From Thioglobus_B sp964403565 (lineage in GTDB: Bacteria; Pseudomonadota; Gammaproteobacteria; PS1; Pseudothioglobaceae): DNA of 14,794 nt. The notes beneath the pieces are model-generated. The model was given only the letters and a program-made list of their open reading frames with translations. It was not told the origin of the DNA and searched no databases. How positions within the stretch are numbered: the first letter of the stretch is position 1; each line of letters opens with the position of its first letter. Made by a program: the position numbers and the translations under genes. Below are positions 1 to 7,227 of the stretch, in pieces. The DNA lies in assembly GCA_964403565.1 (NCBI GenBank), contig CAYOFV010000027.1, positions 1-14,794 of the forward strand, given 5' to 3'.

Positions 1-4
1 AATT

Positions 5-353
5 TGGTGGAGATGGCGGGAATCGAACCCGCGTCCGAAAACCTTCAGTCAAAGAGTCTACATGCTTAGTAGGGTCTATTAGTTTAACTATCTACCACCC
101 GACCAACAGGGATGTAGTAGCGATTTCAGTTAGGTTTTAACCCTGTCGCCCTGAACATACAACAGTGGCGAGTCTGCTAATCGACCCCTATCTAAGAGAC
201 ACAGACAATCTCAAAGGAGGGGCTAGCATTAAGCTGCTAGAGCGTAGTTGTCTTCGTTTGCAACTATCTTTTTAAAGAACGTTTTTACGAGCTATCTTTA
301 TCCTCGACATGCATCCTTGAGATCCAACTCCTCGTCGAAGCCATGTCATCCCC
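5..353 (-). ncRNA. ssrA: tmRNA (transfer-messenger RNA), one-piece type
   Basis: Ribosome-rescue RNA that works with SmpB: it enters stalled ribosomes as an alanyl-tRNA mimic and then supplies a short reading frame for a degradation tag. On the minus strand the 5' end GGGGATG (353 down) pairs with CATCTCC near the 3' end, followed by discriminator A and an encoded CCA (7-5), giving the acceptor stem. The third pair is G-U, the alanine identity signal for AlaRS. The T arm with GGTTCGATTCC lies at about 17-30, and the conserved CTAAGCATGTAG of the tRNA-like end is also present. The central part encodes the tag frame. Length is about 349 nt, close to the E. coli RNA, and it is uninterrupted and not circularly permuted. 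It lies downstream of tyrS on the same strand with its own promoter. The 5' end is placed by pairing and the mature ends are inferred. Confidence 0.97.
229..261 (-). other. tmRNA proteolysis-tag reading frame (ANEDNYALAA)
   Basis: Inside the tmRNA, the resume codon GCA at 261-259 opens a ten-codon frame reading A-N-E-D-N-Y-A-L-A-A and ending in TAA at 231-229. E. coli uses ANDENYALAA, so residues 3 and 4 (D-E) are swapped to E-D. The C-terminal ALAA end recognised by ClpXP, and in E. coli also by FtsH, is intact. FtsH is encoded in this same window. The sequence before the resume codon, AAGATAGTTG, resembles the E. coli AAAATAGTCG that positions the frame. This is read directly from the sequence. 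Confidence 0.95.
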
Positions 354-363
354 AGGGGCGCGA

Positions 364-391
364 ATTATAGCACCATTTTTTATTGTAACAT
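364..391 (-). promoter_or_regulatory. Sigma-70 type promoter for ssrA
   Basis: On the minus strand a perfect TATAAT occurs at 369-364, about 11 bases before the mature tmRNA 5' end. A weak -35 candidate ATGTTA (391-386, 3 of 6 matches to TTGACA) sits 16 bases upstream. The -10 is slightly far from base 353, which fits a start a few bases earlier followed by RNase P trimming of the precursor. No clear terminator separates it from tyrS, so read-through from the tyrS operon may add to expression. The -10 is seen; the start site is inferred. Confidence 0.65.
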
Positions 392-424
392 TAATTACTT
401 ATAGGCTATTTATGCAATTGCAAG

Positions 425-1609
425 TTATTTAATAGTAACGCGTGCAAACTTACGCTTACCAACTTGATATACTGCCTCGCCAGCTTCTGGTTCTAGATTG
501 CGATCAGTGATTTTTTCACCATCTATTTTTGCAGCACCTTGTTTGATCATTCTAAAGGCATCTGAAGTCGAGTTAACAAGTCCTGCGTCTTTTAACAAGT
601 TGGCAATACGGATACCTTGGTCAAAAGTAAACTCATCCATCTCATCAGGAATTTGGTTTTTACTAAAGCGATTGATAAAGTTTTGTTGCGCTTGTTGAGC
701 AGCTTCTTGAGAGTGAAAGCGAGTAATAATTTCATCAGCTAGACGGAATTTGATATTTCTTGGATTCTCGCCATTACTCACTTCTTCTTTCCAGCTTGCA
801 ATAGTTTCAAGTGATTCAAAACTAAGTAGCTCAAGATAACGCCACATTAAATCATCCGAAACTGACATAATTTTGCCAAACATGTCATCTGGAGCATCGT
901 AAATGCCGATATAGTTGTTTAAAGATTTCGACATTTTTTGTACGCCATCCAAGCCTTCTAAGATTGGCATAGTTAGAATTACTTGCTGTTCTTTACCTGC
1001 ATTTTTTTGCAATTCACGACCCATTAGTAGGTTGAATTTTTGATCTGTGCCACCAAGTTCAACATCTGATTCAAGTGCTACAGAATCGTAACCTTGGATT
1101 AACGGATATAAAAATTCATGAATTGAAATTCCTTGACCTGATTTATAACGCTTGGAAAAATCATCACGCTCAAGCATTCTGGCAACTGTTTGTTGAGAGG
1201 CGAGTTTAATCATATCAGCTGATGACATTTGGCTCATCCACTGTGAGTTAAAGACTACAGTAGTTTTGTCTTTATCTAGGATTTTAAAAACTTGATCTTG
1301 GTAAGTTTTAGCATTTTCTTTAACTTGATCTTCAGTAAGTGGTGGTCGCGTAGCGCTTTTGCCAGTTGGATCGCCAATCATGCCAGTGAAATCACCGATT
1401 AAAAATAGGATTTCATGTCCAAGGTCTTGCAATTGTTTAAGCTTATTAATAAGCACTGTATGCCCAAGGTGTAAATCTGGAGCAGTTGGATCAAAACCAG
1501 CTTTAATGCGTAATGGTTGGTTTTTTTCTAATTTTTTCTTTAGTTCGTCAAGTGGCAATATTTCATCAGTACCACGCTGAAAAACAGCTAATGTTTGTTT
1601 AATGTTCAT
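425..1609 (-). CDS. tyrS: Tyrosyl-tRNA synthetase
   Basis: Class I aminoacyl-tRNA synthetase that activates tyrosine with ATP and loads it onto tRNA-Tyr in the cytoplasm. The 394-residue protein has the catalytic HLGH (HIGH-type) motif at 47-50 in the context FDPTAPDLHLGH, a GDFTGMIGDPTGKS segment at 72-85, and KMSKS at 225-229. The C-terminal 60 or so residues form an S4-like RNA-binding domain (LLKDAGLVNSTSDAFRMIKQ). The compact length and GDPTGKSATRPP region match the TyrZ-like branch of bacterial TyrRS rather than the 424-residue E. coli TyrS; that subgrouping is from memory. It starts 12 bases after the proA stop. The leader is almost pure A (eight A directly before ATG) with no Shine-Dalgarno, so translation may rely on coupling or an A-rich unstructured leader. 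Last protein gene of the leftward operon. Confidence 0.97.
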   Translation of the reverse strand: MNIKQTLAVFQRGTDEILPLDELKKKLEKNQPLRIKAGFDPTAPDLHLGHTVLINKLKQLQDLGHEILFLIGDFTGMIGDPTGKSATRPPLTEDQVKENAKTYQDQVFKILDKDKTTVVFNSQWMSQMSSADMIKLASQQTVARMLERDDFSKRYKSGQGISIHEFLYPLIQGYDSVALESDVELGGTDQKFNLLMGRELQKNAGKEQQVILTMPILEGLDGVQKMSKSLNNYIGIYDAPDDMFGKIMSVSDDLMWRYLELLSFESLETIASWKEEVSNGENPRNIKFRLADEIITRFHSQEAAQQAQQNFINRFSKNQIPDEMDEFTFDQGIRIANLLKDAGLVNSTSDAFRMIKQGAAKIDGEKITDRNLEPEAGEAVYQVGKRKFARVTIK

Positions 1610-1621
1610 TTTTTTTTGTTT

Positions 1622-2881
1622 TTAAGGTCTAGTGTGTCCGTTGCCAAGGACAATAAATTTTTGTGAAGTTAGGCCTTCAAGTCCCACAGGTCCGCGCACA
1701 TGGAATTTATCTGTACTAATTCCAATTTCAGCTCCAAGACCATACTCAAAGCCATCGGCAAAACCAGTTGAGGCATTAATCATAACTGAAGAAGAATCAA
1801 CCTCAGATAAAAAGCGTCTGCCAGTAGTATAGTTTTCAGTGATTATGGACTCAGTGTGGCCAGATCCATGTTTTTCGATATGATCAAGAGCCTCGCTCAT
1901 GGTGTCAACAATTTTAATTGATAAAATTGCAGCAAGATATTCTGTATCCCAATCTTCGTCAGTTGCAGGAGTTATCTGTTTTGATAGACTCATAGTTTTT
2001 TCACAACCTCTAAGCTCAACACCTTTGGCTATAAACTCAGAGATAAGCTCAGGCAAAACCCTACCTGCGCTAGACGCATGTACTAATAAAGTTTCAGTTG
2101 CATTGCATACTCCATAGCGACGAGTTTTAGCATTAAAGGCAACGTCAATGGCTTTTTGTGTGTCAGCATCCTTATCAATATAAGTATGGCAAACTCCATG
2201 CAAATGTTTAATAACTGGAACTTTTGCACTATTGGATATAGCTTCAACTAAGCCTTTACCGCCTCGTGGAATAATAGCGTCAACATAGTCACTTGCTTTA
2301 ACAAGTTCGGTTACTGCTTGCCTGTCAGTTGTATCGATAAGTTGTACAGAGTTTTCATCAAGACCAGCGTCAATTAGACCGTCTTTAACGCAAGCATAAA
2401 GCGCAAGATTAGAATGAATAGCTTCTGAACCGCCACGCAGAATTGCACCATTGCCTGATTTTAAGCATAGTGCTGTTGCGTCAATTGTTACATTTGGGCG
2501 TGATTCATAAATAATACCCATAACCCCTAGAGGAACGCGCATTTTGCCAACTTGGATGCCACTTGGACGGTATTTAAGATCGGTAATTTCACCAATTGGA
2601 TCTGGCAGTGATGCAATTTGCTCAAGACTTTCAATAATCCCGTCAATTCTAGAATCATCAAGCATTAATCTATCAAGTAATGCATCGTTAAGACCGTTGG
2701 CTTTGCCATGATTCAGGTCTTGCTGGTTAGCACTGATAATATTAGATCTGTTTGCATTAATGTTCTTAGCTATGTTGATAAGAGCATTGTTTTTATCTTG
2801 GGTAGTTGCGCTTCTAAGTTTTTTAGCTGCACGGCGCGCACCTTTTCCCAGTGTTGTAATTAAATTTTCTATTGAGTCCAT
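1622..2881 (-). CDS. proA: Gamma-glutamyl phosphate reductase
   Basis: NADPH-dependent enzyme that reduces gamma-glutamyl phosphate to glutamate-5-semialdehyde, the second step of proline synthesis after ProB; cytoplasmic. The protein has 419 residues, close to E. coli ProA (417). It belongs to the aldehyde dehydrogenase superfamily: nucleotide-binding region with VGKMRVPLGVMGIIYESRPN around 111-130, KSGNGAILRGGSEA at 141-154, IIPRGGKGL at 203-211, and the catalytic cysteine in YGVCN (Cys259). The C-terminal HVRGPVGLEGLT signature is present. It overlaps the end of holA by 13 bases and has a purine-rich ribosome site (GGGAAAGGG) just upstream of its ATG, inside holA. proB is not in the window. 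The usual neighbour of holA in many relatives is nadD, which is absent here. Confidence 0.97.
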   Translation of the reverse strand: MDSIENLITTLGKGARRAAKKLRSATTQDKNNALINIAKNINANRSNIISANQQDLNHGKANGLNDALLDRLMLDDSRIDGIIESLEQIASLPDPIGEITDLKYRPSGIQVGKMRVPLGVMGIIYESRPNVTIDATALCLKSGNGAILRGGSEAIHSNLALYACVKDGLIDAGLDENSVQLIDTTDRQAVTELVKASDYVDAIIPRGGKGLVEAISNSAKVPVIKHLHGVCHTYIDKDADTQKAIDVAFNAKTRRYGVCNATETLLVHASSAGRVLPELISEFIAKGVELRGCEKTMSLSKQITPATDEDWDTEYLAAILSIKIVDTMSEALDHIEKHGSGHTESIITENYTTGRRFLSEVDSSSVMINASTGFADGFEYGLGAEIGISTDKFHVRGPVGLEGLTSQKFIVLGNGHTRP

Positions 2882-3888
2882 TGCCCTTTCCCAGAAATAG
2901 TTAGTAGTAGAGATTGAATCTCATCAATAACATCTAAATTATCCATACCTTTGATCGAACGGTCAATACGCCCAAGAGATAAAAGCATTTTCTGTAGGTG
3001 TTGATATGAGAAGCGCTTTAGTACACTTGCGGTCATTGATTTTTTAGAACTCCAAACTCTGTGGCTTTGCATAACCGAGTCAACATTATTAACTTGTTTG
3101 AGTTCAATAGCCATTGTAATTAATGAATTAAGCTGCTGATAAAGTGAAAAACTAATCTTAATTGGCATTGAGCTATCGTCTTTAAGGGTATTGAATATTT
3201 TTAAAACCTGATTACTATCACCCATCATTGCAGAATCAATCAGACCATAAATTGAGTATTTAGATTGCTCGCTTATTTGAGATAGATATTCGGTAGTATC
3301 CACATCACCATCTGGGTAAGCCATTTTGAGTTTTTCAATTTCTTGCATTGAGGCAAGTAAATTACCCTCAGTTGAATTGGCAATTGCTTCAGCTACAGAT
3401 TTTTTAGCCTTAAGGCCAGCGCTAGCCATATGGTTTGCTATCCATCCTGCAAGATGATCAAGGCTAACTTCAAAATGCTGGACTATGTTGCCAAATTGAT
3501 CTAGAGTTTTGAACCACTTGCTTTTTTGCTGCGCCATATCAAGCTTGCCAGTTGATACAATAAGCAAAATGTCGTTATTTAAATTATCTACTATATCACT
3601 TAGTGCTTTAGATCCTTTAACGCCAATTTTCCCAGTAGTTAATCGTAGATGAATTATGCGTTTTGGTGAAAATAAAGATGTATTTGCTAGCTCTGTATAT
3701 ACTTGATTCCAGTCAAAATTACCATCAACATCAAAGGTGGTTTTTTCGTCAAAACCTTGCTCTCTACCATGATTGGTAATTTGTGTAATGCTTTGATCTA
3801 CAAGCAGAATCTCTGCGCCAAAGACTAGATAAATAGAGCCAAAATTATCAGTTAGATGAGCATCAAGGGCTAATGCTTTAATTTTCAT
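2869..3888 (-). CDS. holA: DNA polymerase III delta subunit (clamp loader)
   Basis: Delta subunit of the DNA polymerase III clamp-loader complex, which opens the beta sliding clamp. The 339-residue length fits HolA (E. coli 343). The N terminus contains the typical IYLVFGAEILLVDQSITQI stretch (about 19-37), followed by the AAA-like core and the region with STEGNLLASMQEIEKL (about 168-183), well conserved in the family. The C-terminal collar region has LGRIDRSIKGM. The family lacks a working ATPase site and none is seen. It overlaps lptE by 11 bases and proA by 13 bases, so translation is probably coupled. lptE-holA is a classic gammaproteobacterial pair, which strongly supports the call despite low sequence conservation of delta subunits. 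Confidence 0.93.
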   Translation of the reverse strand: MKIKALALDAHLTDNFGSIYLVFGAEILLVDQSITQITNHGREQGFDEKTTFDVDGNFDWNQVYTELANTSLFSPKRIIHLRLTTGKIGVKGSKALSDIVDNLNNDILLIVSTGKLDMAQQKSKWFKTLDQFGNIVQHFEVSLDHLAGWIANHMASAGLKAKKSVAEAIANSTEGNLLASMQEIEKLKMAYPDGDVDTTEYLSQISEQSKYSIYGLIDSAMMGDSNQVLKIFNTLKDDSSMPIKISFSLYQQLNSLITMAIELKQVNNVDSVMQSHRVWSSKKSMTASVLKRFSYQHLQKMLLSLGRIDRSIKGMDNLDVIDEIQSLLLTISGKGQWTQ

Positions 3889-4330
3889 CTAGTTTGGATA
3901 GTCTTCTTAGAAGTTTTTTAATAATACTTGAGCGAATTTGCGAATAAGCTTGTTCAATTTGCAGTCTATCAGCTTGTGATGAGCTCATTTTGCTAAGATG
4001 TTTATTTGCACTTAGTTCTTGAGATAATAACAATTCATTTTTTCTATTTGTTACTTTAACATCAACACTAATACCAAGTGTGTAGCTATTTGCCTTGCCA
4101 GCAGATGTGTATGAAGATGTTTGTTTAGTTTGTTTTTCAGCGCCAATTTCAATAGTTAAGTTTTGAGCTAAATCTTGATCAAATTTTTTCTTTAGTTCAT
4201 TAGCAAAAATATTATCACCACTAGTTACTATGTTTGCATTAACAGCTAGATTTTTATATGGCGTATGAAAACCACACGAGCTAAGCATTGCAACGGTAAT
4301 TAAAGTAACTAAAAGCTTAATTTTTTTCAT
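3878..4330 (-). CDS. lptE: LPS assembly lipoprotein LptE
   Basis: Outer-membrane lipoprotein that plugs the LptD beta-barrel and helps insert lipopolysaccharide into the outer leaflet. The 150-residue protein begins with a lysine-rich lipoprotein signal peptide, a hydrophobic core, and the lipobox LSSC with lipidated Cys19, followed by GFH, the usual LptE start of the mature protein. The remainder is a small alpha/beta domain with low conservation (TKQTSSYTSAGKANSYTLGI region about 69-88, C-terminal helix with RSSIIKKLLRRLSKL). It overlaps holA by 11 bases. leuS, which usually precedes lptE, is replaced by the divergent ftsH. The call rests on the signal peptide, size and the holA linkage; it implies an LPS-bearing outer membrane. 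Confidence 0.92.
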   Translation of the reverse strand: MKKIKLLVTLITVAMLSSCGFHTPYKNLAVNANIVTSGDNIFANELKKKFDQDLAQNLTIEIGAEKQTKQTSSYTSAGKANSYTLGISVDVKVTNRKNELLLSQELSANKHLSKMSSSQADRLQIEQAYSQIRSSIIKKLLRRLSKLDEN

Positions 4331-4352
4331 AATTTTTTAACTAGTGTTTTTA

Positions 4353-4380
4353 AGTATAAGAATTATGACAGATTTTACAA
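4353..4380 (-). promoter_or_regulatory. Candidate sigma-70 promoter for lptE-holA-proA-tyrS
   Basis: On the minus strand TTGTAA (4380-4375, 4 of 6 to TTGACA) is followed after 16 bases by TATACT (4358-4353, 5 of 6 to TATAAT), 22 bases before the lptE ATG. It is the best leftward match in the divergent gap. AT-rich DNA makes chance matches common, so this is a candidate only. Confidence 0.5.
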
Positions 4381-4397
4381 TTATTGTGGCTTTAAAG

Positions 4398-4424
4398 CTT
4401 GAAAAATACCCAGTTGTCCCATAT
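4398..4424 (+). promoter_or_regulatory. Heat-shock (sigma-32/RpoH-type) promoter of ftsH
   Basis: CTTGAAA at 4398-4404 is a perfect sigma-32 -35 element. After 12 bases comes TCCCATAT at 4417-4424, one mismatch from the -10 consensus CCCCATNT. The spacing lies in the known range for RpoH promoters. FtsH itself degrades sigma-32 in E. coli and ftsH is an RpoH target there, so the site fits the downstream gene. It leaves an untranslated leader of roughly 45 bases. Elements are seen; use by RpoH is inferred. Confidence 0.68.
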
Positions 4425-4452
4425 ATAGCTATGCAATAGGGTATAGTTATGC
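4424..4452 (+). repeat. Imperfect direct repeat TATAGYTATGC in the ftsH leader
   Basis: TATAGCTATGC (4424-4434) recurs as TATAGTTATGC (4442-4452), 10 of 11 bases identical with an 18-base period, just downstream of the sigma-32 -10 box. It could be a protein-binding site or a second -10-like region (TATAGT), or a chance event in AT-rich DNA. Confidence 0.45.
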
Positions 4453-4477
4453 GTCTTATTTAGGATTTTATTAAAAT

Positions 4478-6400
4478 ATGTTTAAAAATTTATTACTTTG
4501 GCTTGTGCTAGGCAGTGTTTTAGCATCTATTTTTAGCCAGTTTGAAATTGATGGTAAGAAAAACGATATTACTTATACTCAGTTTATTCAAAGCGTTAAA
4601 CAAGGCGATGTTTCTCAGGTAACTTTAGCTGGTAATAATATTAGCGGTATTGGCGCTGGTGGCGAGCAGTTTTCTACATATTCTCCTGGCGATCTTGGCC
4701 TTATGGGAGATCTTTTAGATAACGGTGTAAATGTTATTGCTACACCACCTGAAAAGGAAGGTTTCTTTAAACAGCTTATTATTTCACTAGCACCGATATT
4801 ATTATTAATTGGTGTAATTTTGTACACTATGAAAGGTACAACTGGAGCTATGGGTGGTAAAAATCCAATGAGTTTTGGTAAGTCGAAGGCTAGGCTAATT
4901 ACTAAAGACGAATCTAACGTTACTTTTGAAGATGTTGCTGGTGTTGATGAAGCAAAAGAAGATGTTGCTGAGCTGGTAGATTTCTTATCTAACCCTGGTA
5001 AATTTACTAAAGTTGGCGGTAAGATTCCGAAAGGCGTACTGATGCTTGGCCCTCCAGGAACTGGTAAAACTTTACTTGCAAAAGCAATTGCTGGTGAAGC
5101 AGAAGTTCCATTTTTCTTTATCTCTGGTTCTGATTTTGTAGAGATGTTTGTAGGTGTTGGTGCATCACGAGTGCGTGATATGTTTGAACAAGCTAAGAAA
5201 AATGCACCTTGTATTATCTTTATTGACGAGATTGATGCGGTTGGTCGTCAGCGTGGAGCTGGAATGGGCGGCGGTCATGACGAGCGCGAACAAACATTAA
5301 ACCAAATGCTAGTTGAAATGGATGGCTTTGAGGGCTCTGAAGGAATTATCGTAATTGCCGCAACTAACAGACCAGATGTACTAGATCCTGCATTGTTGCG
5401 TCCAGGTAGATTTGATCGTCAAGTTATGGTTGGTTTGCCTGATATTAATGGTCGTGATGCAATTTTAAAAGTACATATGCGCAAGCTACCAATTGCTAAA
5501 AACGTTAGGTCAATTAATATTGCTAAAGGTACTCCGGGTTTTTCTGGTGCTGATCTTGCAAATCTATGTAATGAGGCTGCACTTGTTGCCGCTGGCAAGG
5601 ATAAAAAACTTGTTGGCATGCAGGAATTTGAAAAAGCTAAAGATAAGATTATGATGGGCTCTGAGCGCAAAACCATGGTTATGGATGAAGCCGAGAAAGA
5701 AATGACAGCTTATCATGAGGCTGGACATGCAATTGTTGGTCGTCTAGTGCCTGAGCACGATCCAGTATATAAGGTTAGTATTATTCCTAGAGGCAGAGCT
5801 CTTGGTGTAACTATGTTCTTACCAGAGAAAGATTCATATAGTGTATCTAAGCGCAAACTTAACTCGCAAATTGCAGCTCTATATGGAGGGCGTATTGCAG
5901 AAGAGATAATTTACGGCCCAGATTCTGTAACTACAGGCGCAAGTAATGATATTGAGCGCGCAACTGAGATTGCTCATAAGATGGTAAAACATTGGGGTAT
6001 GTCAGATGTATTAGGCCCTCAAGCCTATGGCGAAGATGATGGCGAAGTATTCTTAGGTAAACAAGTAACTAAACATAAGCATATTTCTGAAGATACGTTT
6101 AAAGATGTAGATTCTGAGATTAAAAAAATCGTTGATACTAATTACGATATTGCAACCAAAATATTAAAAGAAAATACTGATATTTTGCACGCTATGGCTA
6201 AGGCTTTGGTTGAGTATGAAACTATTGATAAAGGCCAAATAGACGATTTGATGGATCGTAAAGATATGCGTGAAGCTGCAGTTATTGTTGATTCAGACGT
6301 TGTTTCTACTGAACTTGGATCTGGCGTTGATGTAGATGTTGATAGTGACAGCTCGGATTCTGATGACAAGCCAGTTGATGGCGATCCAAAAATAGTTTAG
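4478..6400 (+). CDS. ftsH: ATP-dependent zinc metalloprotease FtsH
   Basis: Inner-membrane AAA+ protease, acting as a hexamer, that degrades misfolded membrane proteins and regulators such as sigma-32 and LpxC in E. coli. The 640-residue protein has a first membrane helix at about 3-20, a periplasmic domain, a second helix at about 98-117, then the AAA module: Walker A GPPGTGKT 191-198, pore loop MFVG about 223-226, Walker B IIFIDEID 246-253, and second region of homology with arginines 308 and 311/314. The zinc site HEAGH is at 413-417 with the third ligand Asp491 in GASND. All key residues are intact and the length matches E. coli (644). The tail (about 598-640) is unusually rich in Asp, Ser and Val. 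The ribosome site is weak (AGGA, 12 bases from ATG). The usual upstream partner ftsJ/rrmJ is missing. Followed by folP after 20 bases. Confidence 0.98.
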   Translation: MFKNLLLWLVLGSVLASIFSQFEIDGKKNDITYTQFIQSVKQGDVSQVTLAGNNISGIGAGGEQFSTYSPGDLGLMGDLLDNGVNVIATPPEKEGFFKQLIISLAPILLLIGVILYTMKGTTGAMGGKNPMSFGKSKARLITKDESNVTFEDVAGVDEAKEDVAELVDFLSNPGKFTKVGGKIPKGVLMLGPPGTGKTLLAKAIAGEAEVPFFFISGSDFVEMFVGVGASRVRDMFEQAKKNAPCIIFIDEIDAVGRQRGAGMGGGHDEREQTLNQMLVEMDGFEGSEGIIVIAATNRPDVLDPALLRPGRFDRQVMVGLPDINGRDAILKVHMRKLPIAKNVRSINIAKGTPGFSGADLANLCNEAALVAAGKDKKLVGMQEFEKAKDKIMMGSERKTMVMDEAEKEMTAYHEAGHAIVGRLVPEHDPVYKVSIIPRGRALGVTMFLPEKDSYSVSKRKLNSQIAALYGGRIAEEIIYGPDSVTTGASNDIERATEIAHKMVKHWGMSDVLGPQAYGEDDGEVFLGKQVTKHKHISEDTFKDVDSEIKKIVDTNYDIATKILKENTDILHAMAKALVEYETIDKGQIDDLMDRKDMREAAVIVDSDVVSTELGSGVDVDVDSDSSDSDDKPVDGDPKIV

Positions 6401-6420
6401 TTTATTAAATCGTAGTCAAT

Positions 6421-7227
6421 ATGGCTATACAAAATCCAAATCCTAGAATAATGGGCGTACTTAATGTTACGCCCGATTCGTTTTCTGACGGTGGTAAATA
6501 TATAAGTTTTGATTCTGCTATGGAACAAGTAAAATTTATGCTTGCCCATGGCGCTGATATTATTGATATTGGTGGCGAGTCAACACGACCTGGAGCTCCT
6601 GAAGTTGCAGAAGAGGAGGAGTTATCCCGCGTTATTCCAATAGTTAAAGCAATAAAATCAAAATTAGATATTGCTGTTTCGGTAGATACATCCAAACCTA
6701 TGGTTATGAAACAAGCCATTGAAGCCGGCGCTGATATTATCAACGATGTATGCGCTCTGCAAAATGATGGATCAATTGAGGCTGTAAGTGATTCTGAGGT
6801 AGATATTTGTCTTATGCATATGCAAGGATCACCAAGAACCATGCAGAATAGTCCAACTTATAATGATGTTGTAGACGATATTAAAGCATTCTTTGCTGAA
6901 AGGCTTGATGCTTGCAACAAGGCTGGAATAAAACATAATAGATTAATTTTAGATCCTGGGTTTGGCTTTGGCAAAACCTTAGAACATAACATTGAAATAC
7001 TTAAAAGGCTTGATGAGCTTAAAGCCTTTGGCTTGCCTGTATTAGCAGGATTGTCGCGCAAATCAATGATTGGTGCAATGCTTGGCGATAGGGCAGTTAA
7101 CGGCAGAGTAACAGGTAGTGTAATTGGGGCTATAATAGCATATAAAAATGGTGCAGATATTTTGCGTGTGCATGATGTCTTAGAAACCAAAGATGCAATA
7201 GATATTTGGAATAGAGTAGATGGCTAA
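6421..7227 (+). CDS. folP: Dihydropteroate synthase
   Basis: Condenses p-aminobenzoate with hydroxymethyl-dihydropterin diphosphate to dihydropteroate in folate synthesis; target of sulfonamides; cytoplasmic TIM barrel. The 268-residue protein shows the two family signatures: GVLNVTPDSFSDGG at 12-25 and DIIDIGGESTRPGAP at 46-60. It also has VSVDTSKP at 87-94, DPGFGFGKT at 178-186 (pterin site) and LSRKS at 211-215. The length is close to E. coli FolP (282). It lies 20 bases after ftsH without a visible Shine-Dalgarno and overlaps glmM by 8 bases. ftsH-folP-glmM is the standard gammaproteobacterial order. No resistance-type insertion is seen in the loop after SFSDGG. Confidence 0.98.
   Translation: MAIQNPNPRIMGVLNVTPDSFSDGGKYISFDSAMEQVKFMLAHGADIIDIGGESTRPGAPEVAEEEELSRVIPIVKAIKSKLDIAVSVDTSKPMVMKQAIEAGADIINDVCALQNDGSIEAVSDSEVDICLMHMQGSPRTMQNSPTYNDVVDDIKAFFAERLDACNKAGIKHNRLILDPGFGFGKTLEHNIEILKRLDELKAFGLPVLAGLSRKSMIGAMLGDRAVNGRVTGSVIGAIIAYKNGADILRVHDVLETKDAIDIWNRVDG

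Noticed and set aside
354..424. Terminator for the tyrS operon before ssrA
   Set aside because: Only a short GCAATTGC palindrome (414-421) is seen, with no GC-rich stem and T-tract. The stretch is better explained by the ssrA promoter.
498..698. Plus-strand small open frames across tyrS and proA (498-698, 1359-1580, 1632-1832, 1899-2117)
   Set aside because: Each is antisense to a conserved catalytic protein and shows no independent coding signal.
6405..6842. Long minus-strand open frame (145 codons) opposite folP, and similar ones at 8089-8502, 7774-8085, 11584-11895 and 12811-13197
   Set aside because: They lie fully or almost fully inside strongly supported genes, have Ser/Thr/Ile-rich low-complexity translations, show no family motif and have no ribosome site. 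They are shadows of the codon pattern on the other strand.
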